Counted from the first letter of the stretch, positions 21,868-34,252 are shown. The stretch is 64,000 bases of DNA from Hemerocallis citrina (GCA_017893485.1 CM030366.1:199945173-200009172), one strand, 5' to 3'. Notes: a model not told the origin generated them from the sequence alone. Program-made: numbers and translations.

Positions 21868-24800
21868 CATCTCTTGGAATATTCGTGGGTTGGGTAGTAG
21901 GTCGAAGATGCTTGCGGTATCTCAGCTGATATCTTCTTCCCACTGTGACTTAATCTCTATTCAAGAGTCGAAACTCCAGTCCCCTTCATCCCCCATCCTT
22001 CGATCAATTGGAGGAACTCTCGTCTCTAATTGGATCTCTCTTAAAGCCGCTGGTACTAGAGGAGGTGTCCTATTTGGGTTTAAAGAGTCCAAATTCTCCC
22101 TCATTTCAATTAATCGTTTCACCTTTTTCCTTGTGGTCCATCTTAGCTGGATTGAATTTAACTGTGACCTTACCGTTGTATCCGTGTATGGTCCATCCAC
22201 TGCGGATCGTCGTGATGTGTTTTGGAACGAGTTGAATTCTTTCCAAAACAACATTCACAGATTTTGGCTCTTTTGTGGTGATTTCAATGTCACCAGATTC
22301 TCTCATGAAAGATCGGGTAACTCGATCTATTCATCGGACTCCTTTCTTTTTAATGACTGCATCCGTTCGCTCCATTTAACTGATCTACCTCTAAGTGGTA
22401 AATCATTCACTTGGTCCAACATGAGATCGTCACCGTTTATGGCTAAACTCGACCATTTTTTGGTATCCTCGGATTGGATTAACTTCTTCCACAACTCCTT
22501 CGTGTCAGCGTTGCCCAATCCCTCTTCGGACCATGTGCCTATTGCATTGTCCTCCAACTTCAATTTTTCCAAAACTTACAAATTTCGTTTTGAAAAATTT
22601 TGGTTGCAAGACCAAACCTTCGTCAATCTCATCACTGAATGCCTTTCCGCCATTACAGGCTCCTCCGGGATAGGGCATATTCTTATTTTACTTCATGCTA
22701 TCAAATTCGGCAGTAAAATCTGGCATAAAGAGAGAGCAACCAACGATTGTTTTCTTCAGAATGTCTTCCTGTCTACTGAATCAATTGATTTATTGGAGGA
22801 ATGGGGCCCGATCTTTGATTCCCTCCATTCTGAACGGGCCTCTTGTAAAAGAGATTACGCAGACTTTCTTCATAATGAGCACATTAAATGGGCTCAAAGG
22901 GCCAAGCTTCGCTGGCTTAAAGAGGGTGACAGCAGCACCGCTTTCTTTCACAACTTTGCTTCGCATCGCCAACGGTGCAACCGTATCTCCGCGTTCTTTT
23001 CCAATGGATCCGAAGTTACTTCGGATTCGGATATTCATTCTTCCTTCCTTTGTTTCTTTAAAGATCTGCTGGGCTCTCAAAAACAACACTCGTTGCATCT
23101 TGACTGGTTACATTTATATGGTCAGCCCACGCATGATCTGTCTGGTCTGGAAGTCCCCTTCTCTTTAGAAGAGATTAAGTCCGTGGTGTTCTCTTTAAAT
23201 ATTGACTCCGCTCCGGGCCCTGACGGTTTCCCCACCTTCTTTTTCCAATGTTTTTGGAATTATCTCAAAGACGACTTTCTCCAAATGTTCGCTGATCTCC
23301 ATCGGGGGAATTTATCCTTCGATAGGATTAATTATGCGCATATCGTCCTCATTCCCAAATTTTTGGAGCCAATTCGGTTGCGAACTTCAGGCCTATTAGC
23401 CTCCTCAATTCCACTTTCAAGATCATCATGAAAGTGCTTTCTTCTCGCCTCAGTTCTTTGATTTCTCCTCTGATCGATTCTCCGCAATCTGGATTCATTA
23501 AAGATCGTTTCATCCTTGACAGCGTGGCGTCAGCCCAAGAAATCATCTCCCATTGCCATAGAACCAATTCGGAGGGGATTCTTTTAAAACTGGATTTTCG
23601 AGAAGCTTACGATAATGTCAGTTGGGATTTCCTTTTCAAAATACTTATTCATTGTGGATTTGGTCCAAAGTGGATTAAATGGATTAAATCTAATCTCTTC
23701 GCTGGAACCTCTTCTATTTGGGTCAACGACACGGAAGGCCACAAATTCAAGTGTAAGTGTGGCCTTCGTCAGGGTGACCCGATTTCCTCTCTCTTATTCT
23801 CCCTAGTTGCTGATGTCTTCAGTAAGCTACTTCACAAAGCCTGGGAGGCTAATGTAATTGAAGGCCTTGGGAATCTAATAGTTTCCGAGGAGTGTTGAAC
23901 CTCCAATATGCGGATAATACTATTATCTTTGCGAAACCTAACGGAGAGACCTTTCGTAACCTTAAGCTACTTCTTTATGTGTTTGAAAGCACTTCAGGTT
24001 TAGCTATTAACTTTCAAAAATCCTCCGTTATTTGGCTTGGTGGGTCTCTTAACCGTCAAGCGGAAGTTGCGCAGTTCTTTAACTGTAGTCCTTCCTCTTT
24101 TCCCATTTATTACCTAGGCATTCCCTTGAAATGGGGAAAGCTTCACCGATCGGATTGGATGCCGATGATTGAAAAAGTTGAGTCTAGACTCAACCGTTGG
24201 TCTGGTAAGCATTTGTCGCGTGGGGGCAGACTTATTCTTGTTAACTCCGTCCTTTCTTCGATCCCTTTATACATGATGTCCTTCTTTTATCTTCCTTCAT
24301 GGATGATTAAGAGAGTTGATCGGATCAGAAGGAATTTCTTCTGGTTAGGTGCAGATTTGTTTAAACCAGGCTCCCACCCCTGTAATTGGAAGGTTATCTG
24401 CACTTCCAAGGCAGCTGGTGGGTTGGGGGTTTTGAATCTCAGGCACCAAAACTTAGCCTTGTTGGGGAAATAGTTATGGAGATTCCTTAAATCGGATCAC
24501 CTGCACTGGGCCCAAATTATATCCCATAATTATTATTCCCGTCTTTCCATGTGGGACTTCCCTACCTCTCTCCCCAGTAAAGCTTCTTCTTTTTGGAAAG
24601 GGGTCTGGAAAGTAGCCGAACCTTTCCGTTGTGGCTTAATCCACAGGTGCGCGGTCGGTTCCAAGACCAAATTCTGGATTGATCTTTGGTTTGTCAATAT
24701 AAAGCTCGCTTCTGCTTTTCCTTCCCTCTTCTAGTTAGCGTCGAACCCATCGGCCTTAGTGGAAAATTATGTTATGGTCATCAATTCTCAAAAGTTCTGG

Positions 24801-25490
24801 TCGATCCAGTTCGCTTGCGTGCTGTCGCCGTAGTTATCGTTGCAGCTCGAAAACCTATTCGACGATATTAATCATTATTCCTGGTTTCCATCTGATAATT
24901 TCAAATGGAGGTGGACCGCTTTGGGTATTTTCTCGGTTAAATCTTTCTACAATTTCCTTAACTTCGGTGGGATCACCTCTCCGATGGCCAAATCCCTTTG
25001 GAGTAGTTGTACTCCCTTAAAATCCAAAATTTTACCCTAGCTAGCACTTAACAACAAGCTCCTGACTGTCAAGGTTCTCAATAAGAGAAACCTTGCATTG
25101 GATCAGTTATGTGTGTTATGCTCCATTCACCATGAGGACGCCGATCATCTGTTCCTTAAGTGTCCCTTTATTCGTCCTTTATGGAGTATCGTCGCCAGAG
25201 CTTGGCTAGCGCCGGCTATTCCTACCAACTTCTCATCCTGTTGGCAACAACAACACCTCAGAAAAGAATTTTACAACTCTTGGATTCTATCCATGATTGC
25301 GATCATTTGGGTTATTTGGTCGGCCCGGAACAATTGTATTTTTTCAAATTCCGTTTTATCGATAGAGAGCATTATTGATGATTTTCCTTTCTTTACTAAA
25401 TTTTGGCCTGCCACTTTATCTCCTGATAAGGTGGAAGCTTTACACTTATATCGTCTGGATGAGGCGATTACTTTTTATTCACTCTTCTAG
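21860..25490 (+). pseudogene. LINE2 ORF2: AP-endonuclease / reverse transcriptase / zf-RVT, broken
   Basis: Starts MISISWNIRGLGSRSK at 21860. Endonuclease motifs follow: SIQESKL, LFCGDFNVTRF and SSDHVPIALSS (to about 22560). The RT has SAPGPDGFPTFFFQCFW (about 23210), a frameshift near 23380, then LKLDFREAYDNVSWDF, CGLRQGDPISSLLF, a second frameshift near 23895 and LQYADNTIIF. In the last motif the second catalytic Asp of YADD is Asn. The C-terminal zf-RVT-like region (about 24930-25200) includes LCVLCSIHHEDADHLFLKC. In-frame stops occur near 24473, 24734, 24820 and 25040. The family makes target-primed reverse transcription in the nucleus; this copy cannot. Confidence 0.92.
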
Positions 25491-26879
25491 GTTTTCCTAC
25501 CTTGCTGCTTTTTAATTTCTGATTTCCTGTTCTTTTGTCTTCCGTGTGCAGCTCTAATATGCGGACGTTTTTCTTTGCTCTAGCCACTTTTGGTATTTTG
25601 GTTGGGTGGTTTTTTTGGTGTGGTCTTTAGCTTTGGGACACTCCGGCTCTTCACTGATGGGACACTCTCGGACCCTATGCTCAGTTTCTTCCTTTTGGTG
25701 GTGGGTTTTTGGCTGAACTTTGTTTGCTCTGGGGTTTTGTTGTTGGCTCTGTGTTTTCTGTTTTAACGGATGTTGTTGTGTTTTCTGTTATCGCTCGGGT
25801 CAGGCTACCTTGGGTCTTTTGTATCTATGCTTTAATTCTGGGCTTGTTATACTTTTCTAGCGTGTATATTGGTGGAGTGCTCCTTAGGGAGTCACTGCTT
25901 AGCTTGGTTGATATTTTAGCTCTCTTTGGAGGTTCCGACCATTATGGTTTGGGTCTGGGTTCAGAGTCTGACCCTGATTTCCTCCTCTCAGTTATTGTGG
26001 ATTTTTCCCCCTGTGTTAAGATGTTGTGTTCTCTTCATTCCAGGTCATTCCTGGTTTTAAGTGGTATTTTGTATTGCTACTATTCATTTTCTGTTGCTGC
26101 CTCTTTGCTGCACTCTTTCTTGTCAGTGCGGTAGCTTCTTATTTTGTGGCTATTTTGATTTGCTCCGGGTTCAGCTTTTTCACCCCTTTTATCGTCGGGG
26201 TGTTCATTTCCTGGCTAATCTGCTTGTAATTCAGTTTTTGCGAGTCTGTTGCTGTATTTCATTTCTCTTCTCTTCTTTTCTTTGCTGCTTATTCGGTGAT
26301 TGTGTTGGTTGGCTGTTGCGCTGAGCTTTAGTTTATGCTCAGCGGATGTTCCTATTTTCTCGCCGAGGCTTACCTCCGTCCTGGCCCTCTGAGCGACTTC
26401 ATTTGTGTTGGGTTTTTGTATGATCATGGGTAGTGAGTCCTTTGGTGTGGGTCTTTGGATTTGCTGTCTTCTCTTTCTCAGGGTTTTGTTTCACTGTGCC
26501 CTAGCAACCTATTCTCGTTGGCTTCGTAGCGACTTCTCTTTTGGTCTACTGCGGTGCTTGGTAGATCCATCGCGCGGGTCCCCGTTCCTACAGCCGCGAA
26601 TTCCCCATCGTCGGGGGGTGGGGAGCGGTCTGATGCACTTGGATCGTCGGCTTCTGCTTGCTGATTGCTTGATTGTGGTTGGCAGTTTTACTGTGCGTGT
26701 TGAGGTTGTTTTGTGCAATTCTATTCATTGCATTGTAAATATGTTGTTGTGATTGTTTTTTCTTTTTTTTTTTCTAATTTTACTCCGTGTAAAATTGGGC
26801 TGACTTTTGTTCTTTACTTTTTATTTATATATATGCTTGGCTGGAGTCGGTTGACTCTATCCACTTTATCAACAAAAAA
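25491..26879 (+). other. 3' UTR and A tail of LINE2
   Basis: G/T-rich, non-coding, ending CTTTATCAACAAAAAAA at the TSD. Unusually long (1.4 kb). Open readings such as 25709-26134 are hydrophobic by composition and show no domain. Confidence 0.75.
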
Positions 26880-26896
26880 AAGTATCTCAAACTATG

Positions 26897-27450
26897 TATA
26901 TTTACATCTACATCTAACAATTGCTTTAAATTGTTCAAGTATGTATCTCTACACACACAAAATATTGACTGCATATGTAGATTACTAGTATAGTAGTATG
27001 TAATACTTTTCTTTTTTTGAAAAGTTAGTACATAATACCTCGGGTTTATACTGACAGGTTTCTTAGACATGCTTTTAAGGAATTCAAACTCTAGGCTTAA
27101 GAAGGCCTTTCTATTTATATATTTTGACAGTTACTGGACCTTCACGTAGGCAGGCTCCGTCTTTTACTTAAGAGAATTTCTTCTGCTTCTTCTTTATTCT
27201 TTGGTTTTTACTTGTAATAGAAAATTGTACGGAGACCTACCCACAATATTTGTGGTCGATACCTAAAATGCCAAGTAGCCGACCCCAACTAGTTAGAAAA
27301 AGACTTTTTTGTTGTTGTTAATTGTATCTGAAATGCCAAGTAGGCGAGTCAGCGGTTACTGACTAACCAACTAAGATAGCAGCTGTAAATATAGTATTGA
27401 CAATATATTGATTTCATGTGTAGAGAATTTCTTACAAGAATAGTATGGTT
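26897..27450. repeat. Segment K1, second part
   Basis: Matches K2 at about 59071-59584 plus 60137-60170. It carries the empty site for the LINE inserted in K2 (GACAATATATTGATTTC near 27405). It ends with TGGTT, the left TSD of copia-1. Non-coding. Confidence 0.85.
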
Positions 27451-27654
27451 TGTTGAAATGTATTAAGGACTAATATGTATATTATGTTTTCTAATCAATA
27501 GGAAACAGATTCCCCAAATCTCTCACCCGTCAATTTTCTCCCAATCTCCTTTCTTCTCTTTTCCAAGAATGTAATCCCTATATATAGATGTATACTGTAA
27601 AGAATAAACGACAAGAAGAATAACAATTATTTTCCCCCAAATCTGTTTTCAACA
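27451..27654 (+). mobile_element. 5' LTR of copia-1
   Basis: TGTTGAAATG start, TTTTCAACA end, with a TATATATAGATGTATACTG segment. Nearly the same as the 3' LTR at 54966-55165 apart from small indels. Confidence 0.93.
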
Positions 27655-27667
27655 TGGTATCAGAGAC
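27655..27667 (+). other. Primer-binding site of copia-1 (initiator tRNA-Met)
   Basis: TGGTATCAGAGAC directly follows the LTR. The first 11-12 bases are complementary to the 3' end of plant initiator tRNA-Met. Confidence 0.88.
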
Positions 27668-28327
27668 TAACCAGATCTAGGCTAGTTGAAGAAGAAGAAG
27701 AGAAGGAGGTGATTGGATCTGACACCTCCATCCCGATCCGATCTTGAACCCAAACCCTTCCCCGACCAAATTCCGGCGCCATCTCTGGCGATCCCCGTCG
27801 AACCACCTCACCCCGTCGACCTCCTGAGCATCCCTTTCCTCCTCCGTCAGCGATCCAAGCAGCTCAACAGCCTAATCCCGTTCAACCCCTTCCTGTTCTT
27901 CAACTTCAGCCAAACCTCAACCCACTTCGTCGTCTTCTCCGGCGACCCCCGTCGCCACCCCCCGTTGAGCGCCGACGACCTCCCTGCAGTGCCACCCACC
28001 TCCTCCTCAATGCCCAGCCACCACAGAACCCCACCTCCGGCCTCCCTTCTTCATTCTCCTCGACATTAGCCGATGCCAGAGCAGAAAACCCTAAGCCCCT
28101 GTCCTCCTCTGTTCGACCACTGACTAGAACCACTAGTGCCGCCACTGTTGCGCCCCATCGTCGACCTCGCCGCCTCTGGTCGCCAGCGACGCCGCTCCTT
28201 GCTGTTGTGGTGTTCTCTGGCTGCTGTTGCTGCAGTCTCTTTGAGTGCTGTTTGCTGTTTTTGATCCCATCTGCTTTTTGGTATTTGGATCCTTGGTTCT
28301 GCTTGCTGTGCTGTTTGTTGTGTTGCT
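27668..28327 (+). pseudogene. Copia-1 leader and gag region without a recognisable gag core
   Basis: Where the gag core should lie there is a C-rich, proline-coding stretch (27713-28069; e.g. LEPKPFPDQIPAPS) and a Cys/Leu-rich stretch. Neither resembles the copia gag domain. The region may be a replacement, a captured fragment or an unusual gag N-terminus. No intact start-to-knuckle reading exists. Confidence 0.45.
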
Positions 28328-28894
28328 ATGGGACAATATTCGTATGAGTCAAGGAAGTGTACTTATTGTGGCAAGATCGGCCATACGAAAGCTCGTTGTT
28401 ATAAGGTTATCGGCTATCCGGAGATCTGGGATCATAGCAGGGATATTCGGGAGAACACTTGCAATCAACCCACTGTCGCATGTGGAGTTGCTGATCGTGC
28501 TGCTGCAGGTAATGATGGTAAAGTTTTTAATATTTCTGGCTCTGTTATGAATAATGCATGGATAATTGATTCGGGTGCTACCGACCATATGACTTTTGAT
28601 TCTAGACAAGTTCAAAATTTTCAACCTTCCACCAAATCAACTGTGTCCACTGCCAAAGGTGATCCTGCCACTGTTACTGGCGAGGGTACCATACATCTCA
28701 CAAACAACCTAACCTTAGATACTGCCCTAGTTGTGTCATTTTTGAATTTTAACCTATTATCTGTTGCTCAAATAATTACTGTCTTACATTGTATTCTAGT
28801 CTTTTGGCCTTCACATTGTGTGTTTAAGCATATTCAGACTCGCAAGACGACTGGTTATGAGGTTAGACACGGAAGCTCTATTACTTGGATTTAG
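28328..28894 (+). pseudogene. Copia-1 zinc knuckle and protease remnant
   Basis: Begins MGQYSYESRKCTYCGKIGHT. The CCHC knuckle CTYCGKIGHTKARC binds retroelement RNA in the family. About 60 residues on comes the aspartic protease motif WIIDSGATDHMTF with an intact catalytic DSG, followed by NLLSVAQI. The reading stops at 28894 before integrase. In family members these are parts of one polyprotein; here the frame is broken. Confidence 0.88.
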
Positions 28895-28959
28895 AATCTG
28901 AAAGTTCAAGCAAGTTGACTCAAGCTCTAAGGGTGGAAGAATCCGAAGGTGAGAAGAAG

Positions 28960-29713
28960 AAATCAGATATTTGGCTATGGCATTGACATCTAGGACATGC
29001 TTCTTTTGGTTATTTAAAGAAATTATTTCCAAGTTTATTTTTGAAGTTGGATATTTCTTTCTTTCGGTGTGATGTGTGTGAACTCGCAAAAAGTCACCGT
29101 GTCTCTTTTCCTCCAAGTCCAAGTAGAAGCTCTCTTCCATTTATGATTATCCATTCTGATGTTTGGGGTCCATCCAAAACCACAACATTTGGACGTGCCA
29201 AATGATTTGTGACATTTATTGATGACTGTACTCGTATGACCTGGATTTGTTTTGATGAAGTCAAAAAGTAAAGTTAGTGGCTTGTTTCAAAAATTTCACA
29301 TGCATGATATGATTCAGTATAAATCACAGATTTTAGTTCTTAGGAGTCATAATGGTGGAGAGTACCTGAATTCGAATCTGCAACAATATTTGGTGGAACA
29401 CGGCATTGTTCACCAGACTACATGCTCAGAAACACCTCAACAGAAGGGGATTGCAGAAAGAAAAAATAGACACTTGCTCGAGGTGGTCCGTGCTTCTCTT
29501 ATCCATGGAAATATACCACTCATTTATTGGGGGAAAGCCCTTGCTTCTGCCGCATACTTAATCAACCGAGTTTCCTCTAGTATCCTATACTTCCTCACAC
29601 CATTTCAAGCATTAACTGAAGCTGTGAATGCACCAAAAGTCATCAACTTGCCACCTCGTGTGTTTGGGTGTGTTGCATTTGTTCATCTTCATCAACATAA
29701 ACACATAAGTTAA
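28960..29713 (+). pseudogene. Copia-1 integrase remnant
   Basis: The GAG-pre-integrase/HHCC region reads WLWH, stop, HLGHASFGYLKK, then CDVCELAKSHRVSF. The catalytic core follows with IIHSDVWGP (first Asp) and FIDDCTRMTW, then a frameshift near 29270 into the reading 29252-29713. There LRSHNGGEY has His where the family has the second catalytic Asp, and ETPQQKGIAERKNRHLLEV keeps the Glu. Stops occur at 28987 and 29205. Inactive. Confidence 0.9.
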
Positions 29714-29793
29714 CTCCTAGAACTGTCCGCTGTGTTTTCTTGGGATATGCATAGGATAAGAAAGGGTACCGGTGCTATCACTCACCAACTCAA

Positions 29794-30766
29794 ATGATGT
29801 TTGTGACTATGGATGTTGTGTTCCATGAAGATGAGATGTATTTTTCTTCTTCTACGACTGAACTTTGGGGGGAGTACCGAAGTGAAGTTCAGACTCTTGG
29901 GTATGATGAAGGGGTTAGTGAAGTTCAGACTCTTGGGTATGATAAAGTAATTACCAGTCAAAACGAACAAGTGGATACAAATAATGGCGAACACTTGAAC
30001 GAAGACCTAGCAAGGGAGGAAGACCCTCACGAAGAAGTGCAACCAAGGGAAGAAGCCCCCTCTTGAAGAATTGCAACCAGTACCAAATCTCAGTGAGAGT
30101 GAACCATCAGAACCCCAAAACCAATCGTCATCGTTGTCCGAAGCTCCTAGAAGAGAACTCCCGCACCGTACTAATAGAGATATTCCAAAATCCACTTATA
30201 AACCTGATCCTACTAGTAACATCAAATATCCCATGAGTAATTATGTATCCACTCACCGCTTATCGAAATCAAATAAGTTATTTGTAAATCAATTATCTAC
30301 TGTATCTATTCCTAACAATGTGCAGGATGCCCTTACTGATCAAAGGTGGAAAGCAGCTATGGAAGAGGAGATGAAGTCCTTGAAAAAGAATGAGACTTGG
30401 GAGATAGTCGAGATGCCAGCAGGGAAGAAGCCAGTAGGATGCATATGGATTTATATGGTAAAGTATAAATCCGATAGTTCAATAGAGCAATACAAAGCAA
30501 GGCTGGTTGCCAAAGGATACACTCAAACGTATGGAATTGATTATGAAGATACATTCGCACCTATGGCAAAATTCAATACTGTTCGAGTCCTACTGTAACT
30601 TGCTGTAAATCTTGATGGTCGTTGGAGCAATTTGATGTGAAGAATGCATTTTTACATGGGGAATTAACAAAAGAGGTTTATATGGATCTTCCACCAGGGT
30701 CGAACAGACCAGTCTAACACAGCAATTAAGTATGTCGTTTGAAGAAAGCATTGTATGGACTTAAGT
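29794..30766 (+). pseudogene. Copia-1 linker and 5' half of reverse transcriptase
   Basis: A hydrophilic Glu-rich linker (29794-30066) has an internal near-repeat of EVQTLGYD. RT begins at about 30330 with [19 protein letters not shown] and [20 protein letters not shown], then [15 protein letters not shown] and a stop at 30598. Degenerate RT sequence continues to 30766. The insertion target AGTCG (30767-30771) follows; RT resumes at 53879. Confidence 0.9.
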
Positions 30767-30771
30767 AGTCG

Positions 30772-33506
30772 TGTCACGCCCTGATTCCCAAAAATACGGA
30801 ATATGAGTACATGGCATTGGCCCAGCGAATGACTAACGTCACCCATAAGTTGTTTATCCGATTAACTCAACAATATAATCAATACAGAACAAATGCGCAG
30901 GTAATATAATAACCTCATGAACAATAGTACTTGGTATTAAGCAATAAAAATATCCAAATACAATAATAATCCAACGTCTGGAAATAAATAACAATATTCG
31001 AGACATAAGTCCAATACAATAATAAATCAGTCTCAATACATTAAGTTTATTAAAACAATAAGCAATTAGAAAGCAATAGTCTTCAGAATGTTTGTTCTCC
31101 AATTTCAGCAGGCTTTTCTCCAAAAACTGCAATTTAATAGATTGCAGGAAGAGCAAAAAGAAAACAAAACATCCGTCAATGCAAGTTACAGGCCGCTTGT
31201 AGTGCAGGCACAAGTACATGGAAAAAGGGATAACTAATAACATGGAATAGGCATGATAACAAAATATAACAGCTAGCATGGCAAGATAAACAAGTGTAAG
31301 TAGCATGTAATAAGTGTCGAGTGAACAAGTGTCATTTAATATTCGATATCAATAGGAACAATGATGAACAATATGCAATGTCGATGTTGTGTTAATCCTT
31401 AAGTCTATTATTCATTTTAATCCTAACTAATGCATGCACTACTGTGTCCCATGTGTTCCGTACCACAGGTTCGATGCATACAATCAATTTCGTTTTAGAC
31501 TGAGTGGCAAATTCTATAGATCATGTGTCGGTACGGTAATCACTGATACGATACAATAATGTTGCGCAATTCATTATAATGATACACTGATTCACTGATT
31601 CACAAGTTCACGAGTTCACGAGTTCACGAGTTCAAGACACGAAAGATAGGGGTGCCATAGTCAGCACTTTACAATCAATCGGTAAACACTGGCCGACACA
31701 GTCACTATATTATTCACTACTCAAGTCATTCCCTTAAATCCCTGCTTGTTAACTATTTTATTAATACAACAATACAATATGCAACCTAGAGATACGAAAT
31801 GAGCAATAATATCATTCGGGAAACAATAAGGTGATAGCATGGAATAGGGTGTACTAGATGTCCAAGCAACATGGTATAGGGTATTTTACAAGTATTCGAC
31901 AAGTATAACACGGATAACACATCAAACACAAATATCTCAAGATAGCATGAACATATACATTAAAAGTGGTCAATCCTAGGTTAATTCATGTCATATATGT
32001 CGCGAGGCAACTATGGTCAAATCAACACTATAGAGACAATATCAACAAGGGGTTTCACACACGAATTTTCTCTAGAACCCAACTACACTATAAGCAGTAT
32101 TTTGTATTTGTATATGCAAAGAAATTTAATACAAGTTACTTGCCTTATAAACGGTGAATACGAATACCAAGAATAACGGGAAGAGAATCTCGAAGCAACG
32201 AACCCACGAACCAACAACTTAACATGCACAATAAACGTGCACTCAAAGAACCCAACACACAAAGAGACTGCAACAATACCAGCAAAGAGACATCAACAAC
32301 AATGGCCAGGCCAAGGGCGGCGCTCGCGTCTCCGACGGTGGCACAACGAGAAGGTGCGAGGGGGCAGCGCGGTGCTGGGGCGTCATCGGCGATCGAAACA
32401 GGGAGCAGAGGTGGGGGTCGGGTTTTGGGGTTTGATGCTGTCGACGAGAGTGGAAGAGGAGAGGGTAGATTGGGGGGTTGTGTTGGCGGTGGGCGAGGGG
32501 GTCCAGTGATTGACGTCGAGGAACAGGAACGGGGAGGAAGGGGGTGATATGGATTTGGGGGTTTGGAGTTTTGTTAACGGGGGCATGGAAGGAGGAGGGT
32601 CGGGAGTGCTGGGGGGTTGTGACTGGAGGTCGGCGGCTCTCATAGGAGTCGTCGACGGTGGATGGAGCAGGGGGGTCGCCGGAGTTGGCGCCGGAGATGG
32701 AGAACAGTAGATGGGTTAGGGGTTTTGGCGGGAAACAGGGAGAGAGAAACACAGAGGAGAGAGAATAAGGAGAGATGAGAGAGATTAGACGGCTAGGGTT
32801 TTGAAGATGTGAAATTCTAGGGTTTGCAGTAGAGTTATATTTATAGGATACAATTAGAGTGCTGGGTTAGAGGATTAGGGTCCAATAAAAGTGGATTTGG
32901 GTCAAGAACAAATGAAATTGGGTTTTAGGGTTCAATAAGAGGTAGATCCAAATCAATCGGGTTTAAATAAAAATACCCACAATAAATAAGAGAGCAATAT
33001 GATCAATAAGAATTGCTCGATCAAAAAGAACGAAGAAATTTCACGAACAAAAATTTAAATCCAAATAAATAAATAAATAATACAAATGCATTAAAATATA
33101 AATTAGAGCTTGAAAATAAATTTGGAATTAGCCAATAAAATCAGATCAAGTACGAAATAAAAATAATTCGATAAATAAATTTTAATTAAATAATCAAGAA
33201 ATAAAAATTACTAATCATACTCATAAAAATAATAAAATTACATAACAAAATAGTATCCAAGTTTAACAACTTTATTAAAATAATCCAATAATAATAATAT
33301 ATATTTTTTCGAGCTCAATTATAAATAGTCGATCAATAAATCATAGAAGTAGATTAAATTACACAATTATTCGAAATAAATATAGTTATCGATAGAAAAA
33401 AAACTTTAATATAAAATCCAAAACGATTTTAACAAATAATAAATTTATAAATATCGAAATACAGAAAATATTCAGAAAATACATATTTACGGGAATGGGG
33501 GTTACA
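30772..33506 (-). mobile_element. LARD LTR-a (3' LTR in element sense)
   Basis: On the plus strand it begins TGTCACGCCCTGATTCCC and ends GAATGGGGGTTACA. Features include a short CACGAGTT direct repeat (31610-31635, one more unit than in LTR-b), a GC-rich block 32300-32720 and an AT-rich tail. ORFs in the GC-rich block (e.g. 32243-32752 minus) are proline-rich by composition and lack domains. Confidence 0.9.
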
Positions 33507-33808
33507 ATCCTACCCATCTTACAACAAAATTTTTTCCTCGAAATTTACTCAGGCGGTACGTAGGACAAAGCAAAAGCAAACTTGTGAAATAACAAAACAG
33601 AGAATAGAGAAAAAAAAAAGACAAAATTGTGGGTAATAAAACAGGGAATTCAAAAGGAAAGACAAAATGGTGGCAACAACAGAAAAGAGAGGACATGGAT
33701 AAGAATGAAGTGATCAAGAATGATGTGAGTAAAGATTCAATGAATGATGGCAATGCAAATGAATGAATAAGGAAGCAAACAATGCAAAGAAAGAGAAGCA
33801 GCAGGAGA

Positions 33809-33862
33809 ATCCTGGGACTTGTGGGTTATGGGCCCACCATGCTTCCGCTGCGCTACTCTGAT
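33809..33862 (-). pseudogene. First 54 nt of initiator tRNA-Met embedded in the LARD
   Basis: Read on the minus strand it starts ATCAGAGTAGCGCAGCGG, passes GGTGGGCCCATAACCCAC (anticodon arm, CAT) and ends GTCCCAGGAT. Against the plant initiator tRNA-Met sequence as I know it, 51 of 54 bases agree, from nucleotide 1 into the T arm. The three differences are all G to A. The T-loop, B box and acceptor 3' strand are absent, so it is not a working tRNA gene, though the A-box consensus (TAGCGCAGCGG) is kept. Confidence 0.88.
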
Positions 33863-34229
33863 GGTGAAGCTCCAAACTGTAGACATGTAGCAGAACAAGC
33901 AATGCCGATCGACAAAGCAAGCAGGAAGAAAAGAAAAGATAGCACCGGAATCAAAAGAATATGAGTACAGAAGAATAAAATTATACCTAACAAGGAATCA
34001 AGGAATGGAAGGGACAAAAGACAACAAGAACGAAAGAACATAATGTGAAGGGATCAAAGAGGAATCAACAGAGACTAGTTTCTAGATCGTTGGTTATCAA
34101 TTATTCATGCGATCACTGTATTGCACATACTGTTGAGTCAAACCGATAAACCCAAATCTGATTAATATATCAATCAAAGCCAAACTTCCTTTCGTTAGTC
34201 ACGTTTGATTGATGTATTATCCAAACCTA

Positions 34230-34242
34230 GGCTCTGGTACCA
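34230..34242 (-). other. Primer-binding site of the LARD (initiator tRNA-Met)
   Basis: Minus-strand TGGTACCAGAGCC, 10 nt after the LTR end. Complementarity to the tRNA 3' end continues imperfectly for about 20 nt (AAACCTAGGCTCTGGTACCA on the plus strand). Confidence 0.85.
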
Positions 34243-34252
34243 CTAAAAATCT

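Larger units (their letters stand above)
18503..26879 (+). mobile_element. LINE2: near full-length L1-type LINE, 8.4 kb, decayed
   Basis: Flanked by the 17 bp TSD AAGTATCTCAAACTATG (18486-18502 and 26880-26896). K2 has the uninterrupted target at about 59054-59070. It has a ~0.9 kb 5' leader, ORF1 with two zinc knuckles, ORF2 with endonuclease, RT and a Cys/His tail, a 1.4 kb 3' UTR and a short A tail. Frameshifts and stops in both ORFs make it inactive. Confidence 0.93.
33507..34252 (-). other. Interior of the LARD
   Basis: 746 nt between the two LTRs, without gag or pol motifs. In minus-strand order: PBS, AG-poor stretch, tRNA-Met-like segment (33862-33809), A/T-rich sequence and a purine-rich stretch AAGATGGGTAGGAT before the 3' LTR. 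Confidence 0.82.

Noticed and set aside
25709..26324. Hydrophobic readings downstream of LINE2 ORF2
   Set aside because: Located in the 3' UTR, T/G-rich, no conserved motif.
32224..32752. Gly- or Pro-rich protein gene in LARD LTR-a
   Set aside because: The GC-rich block is part of the LTR and recurs in LTR-b with different reading frames; no conserved domain.
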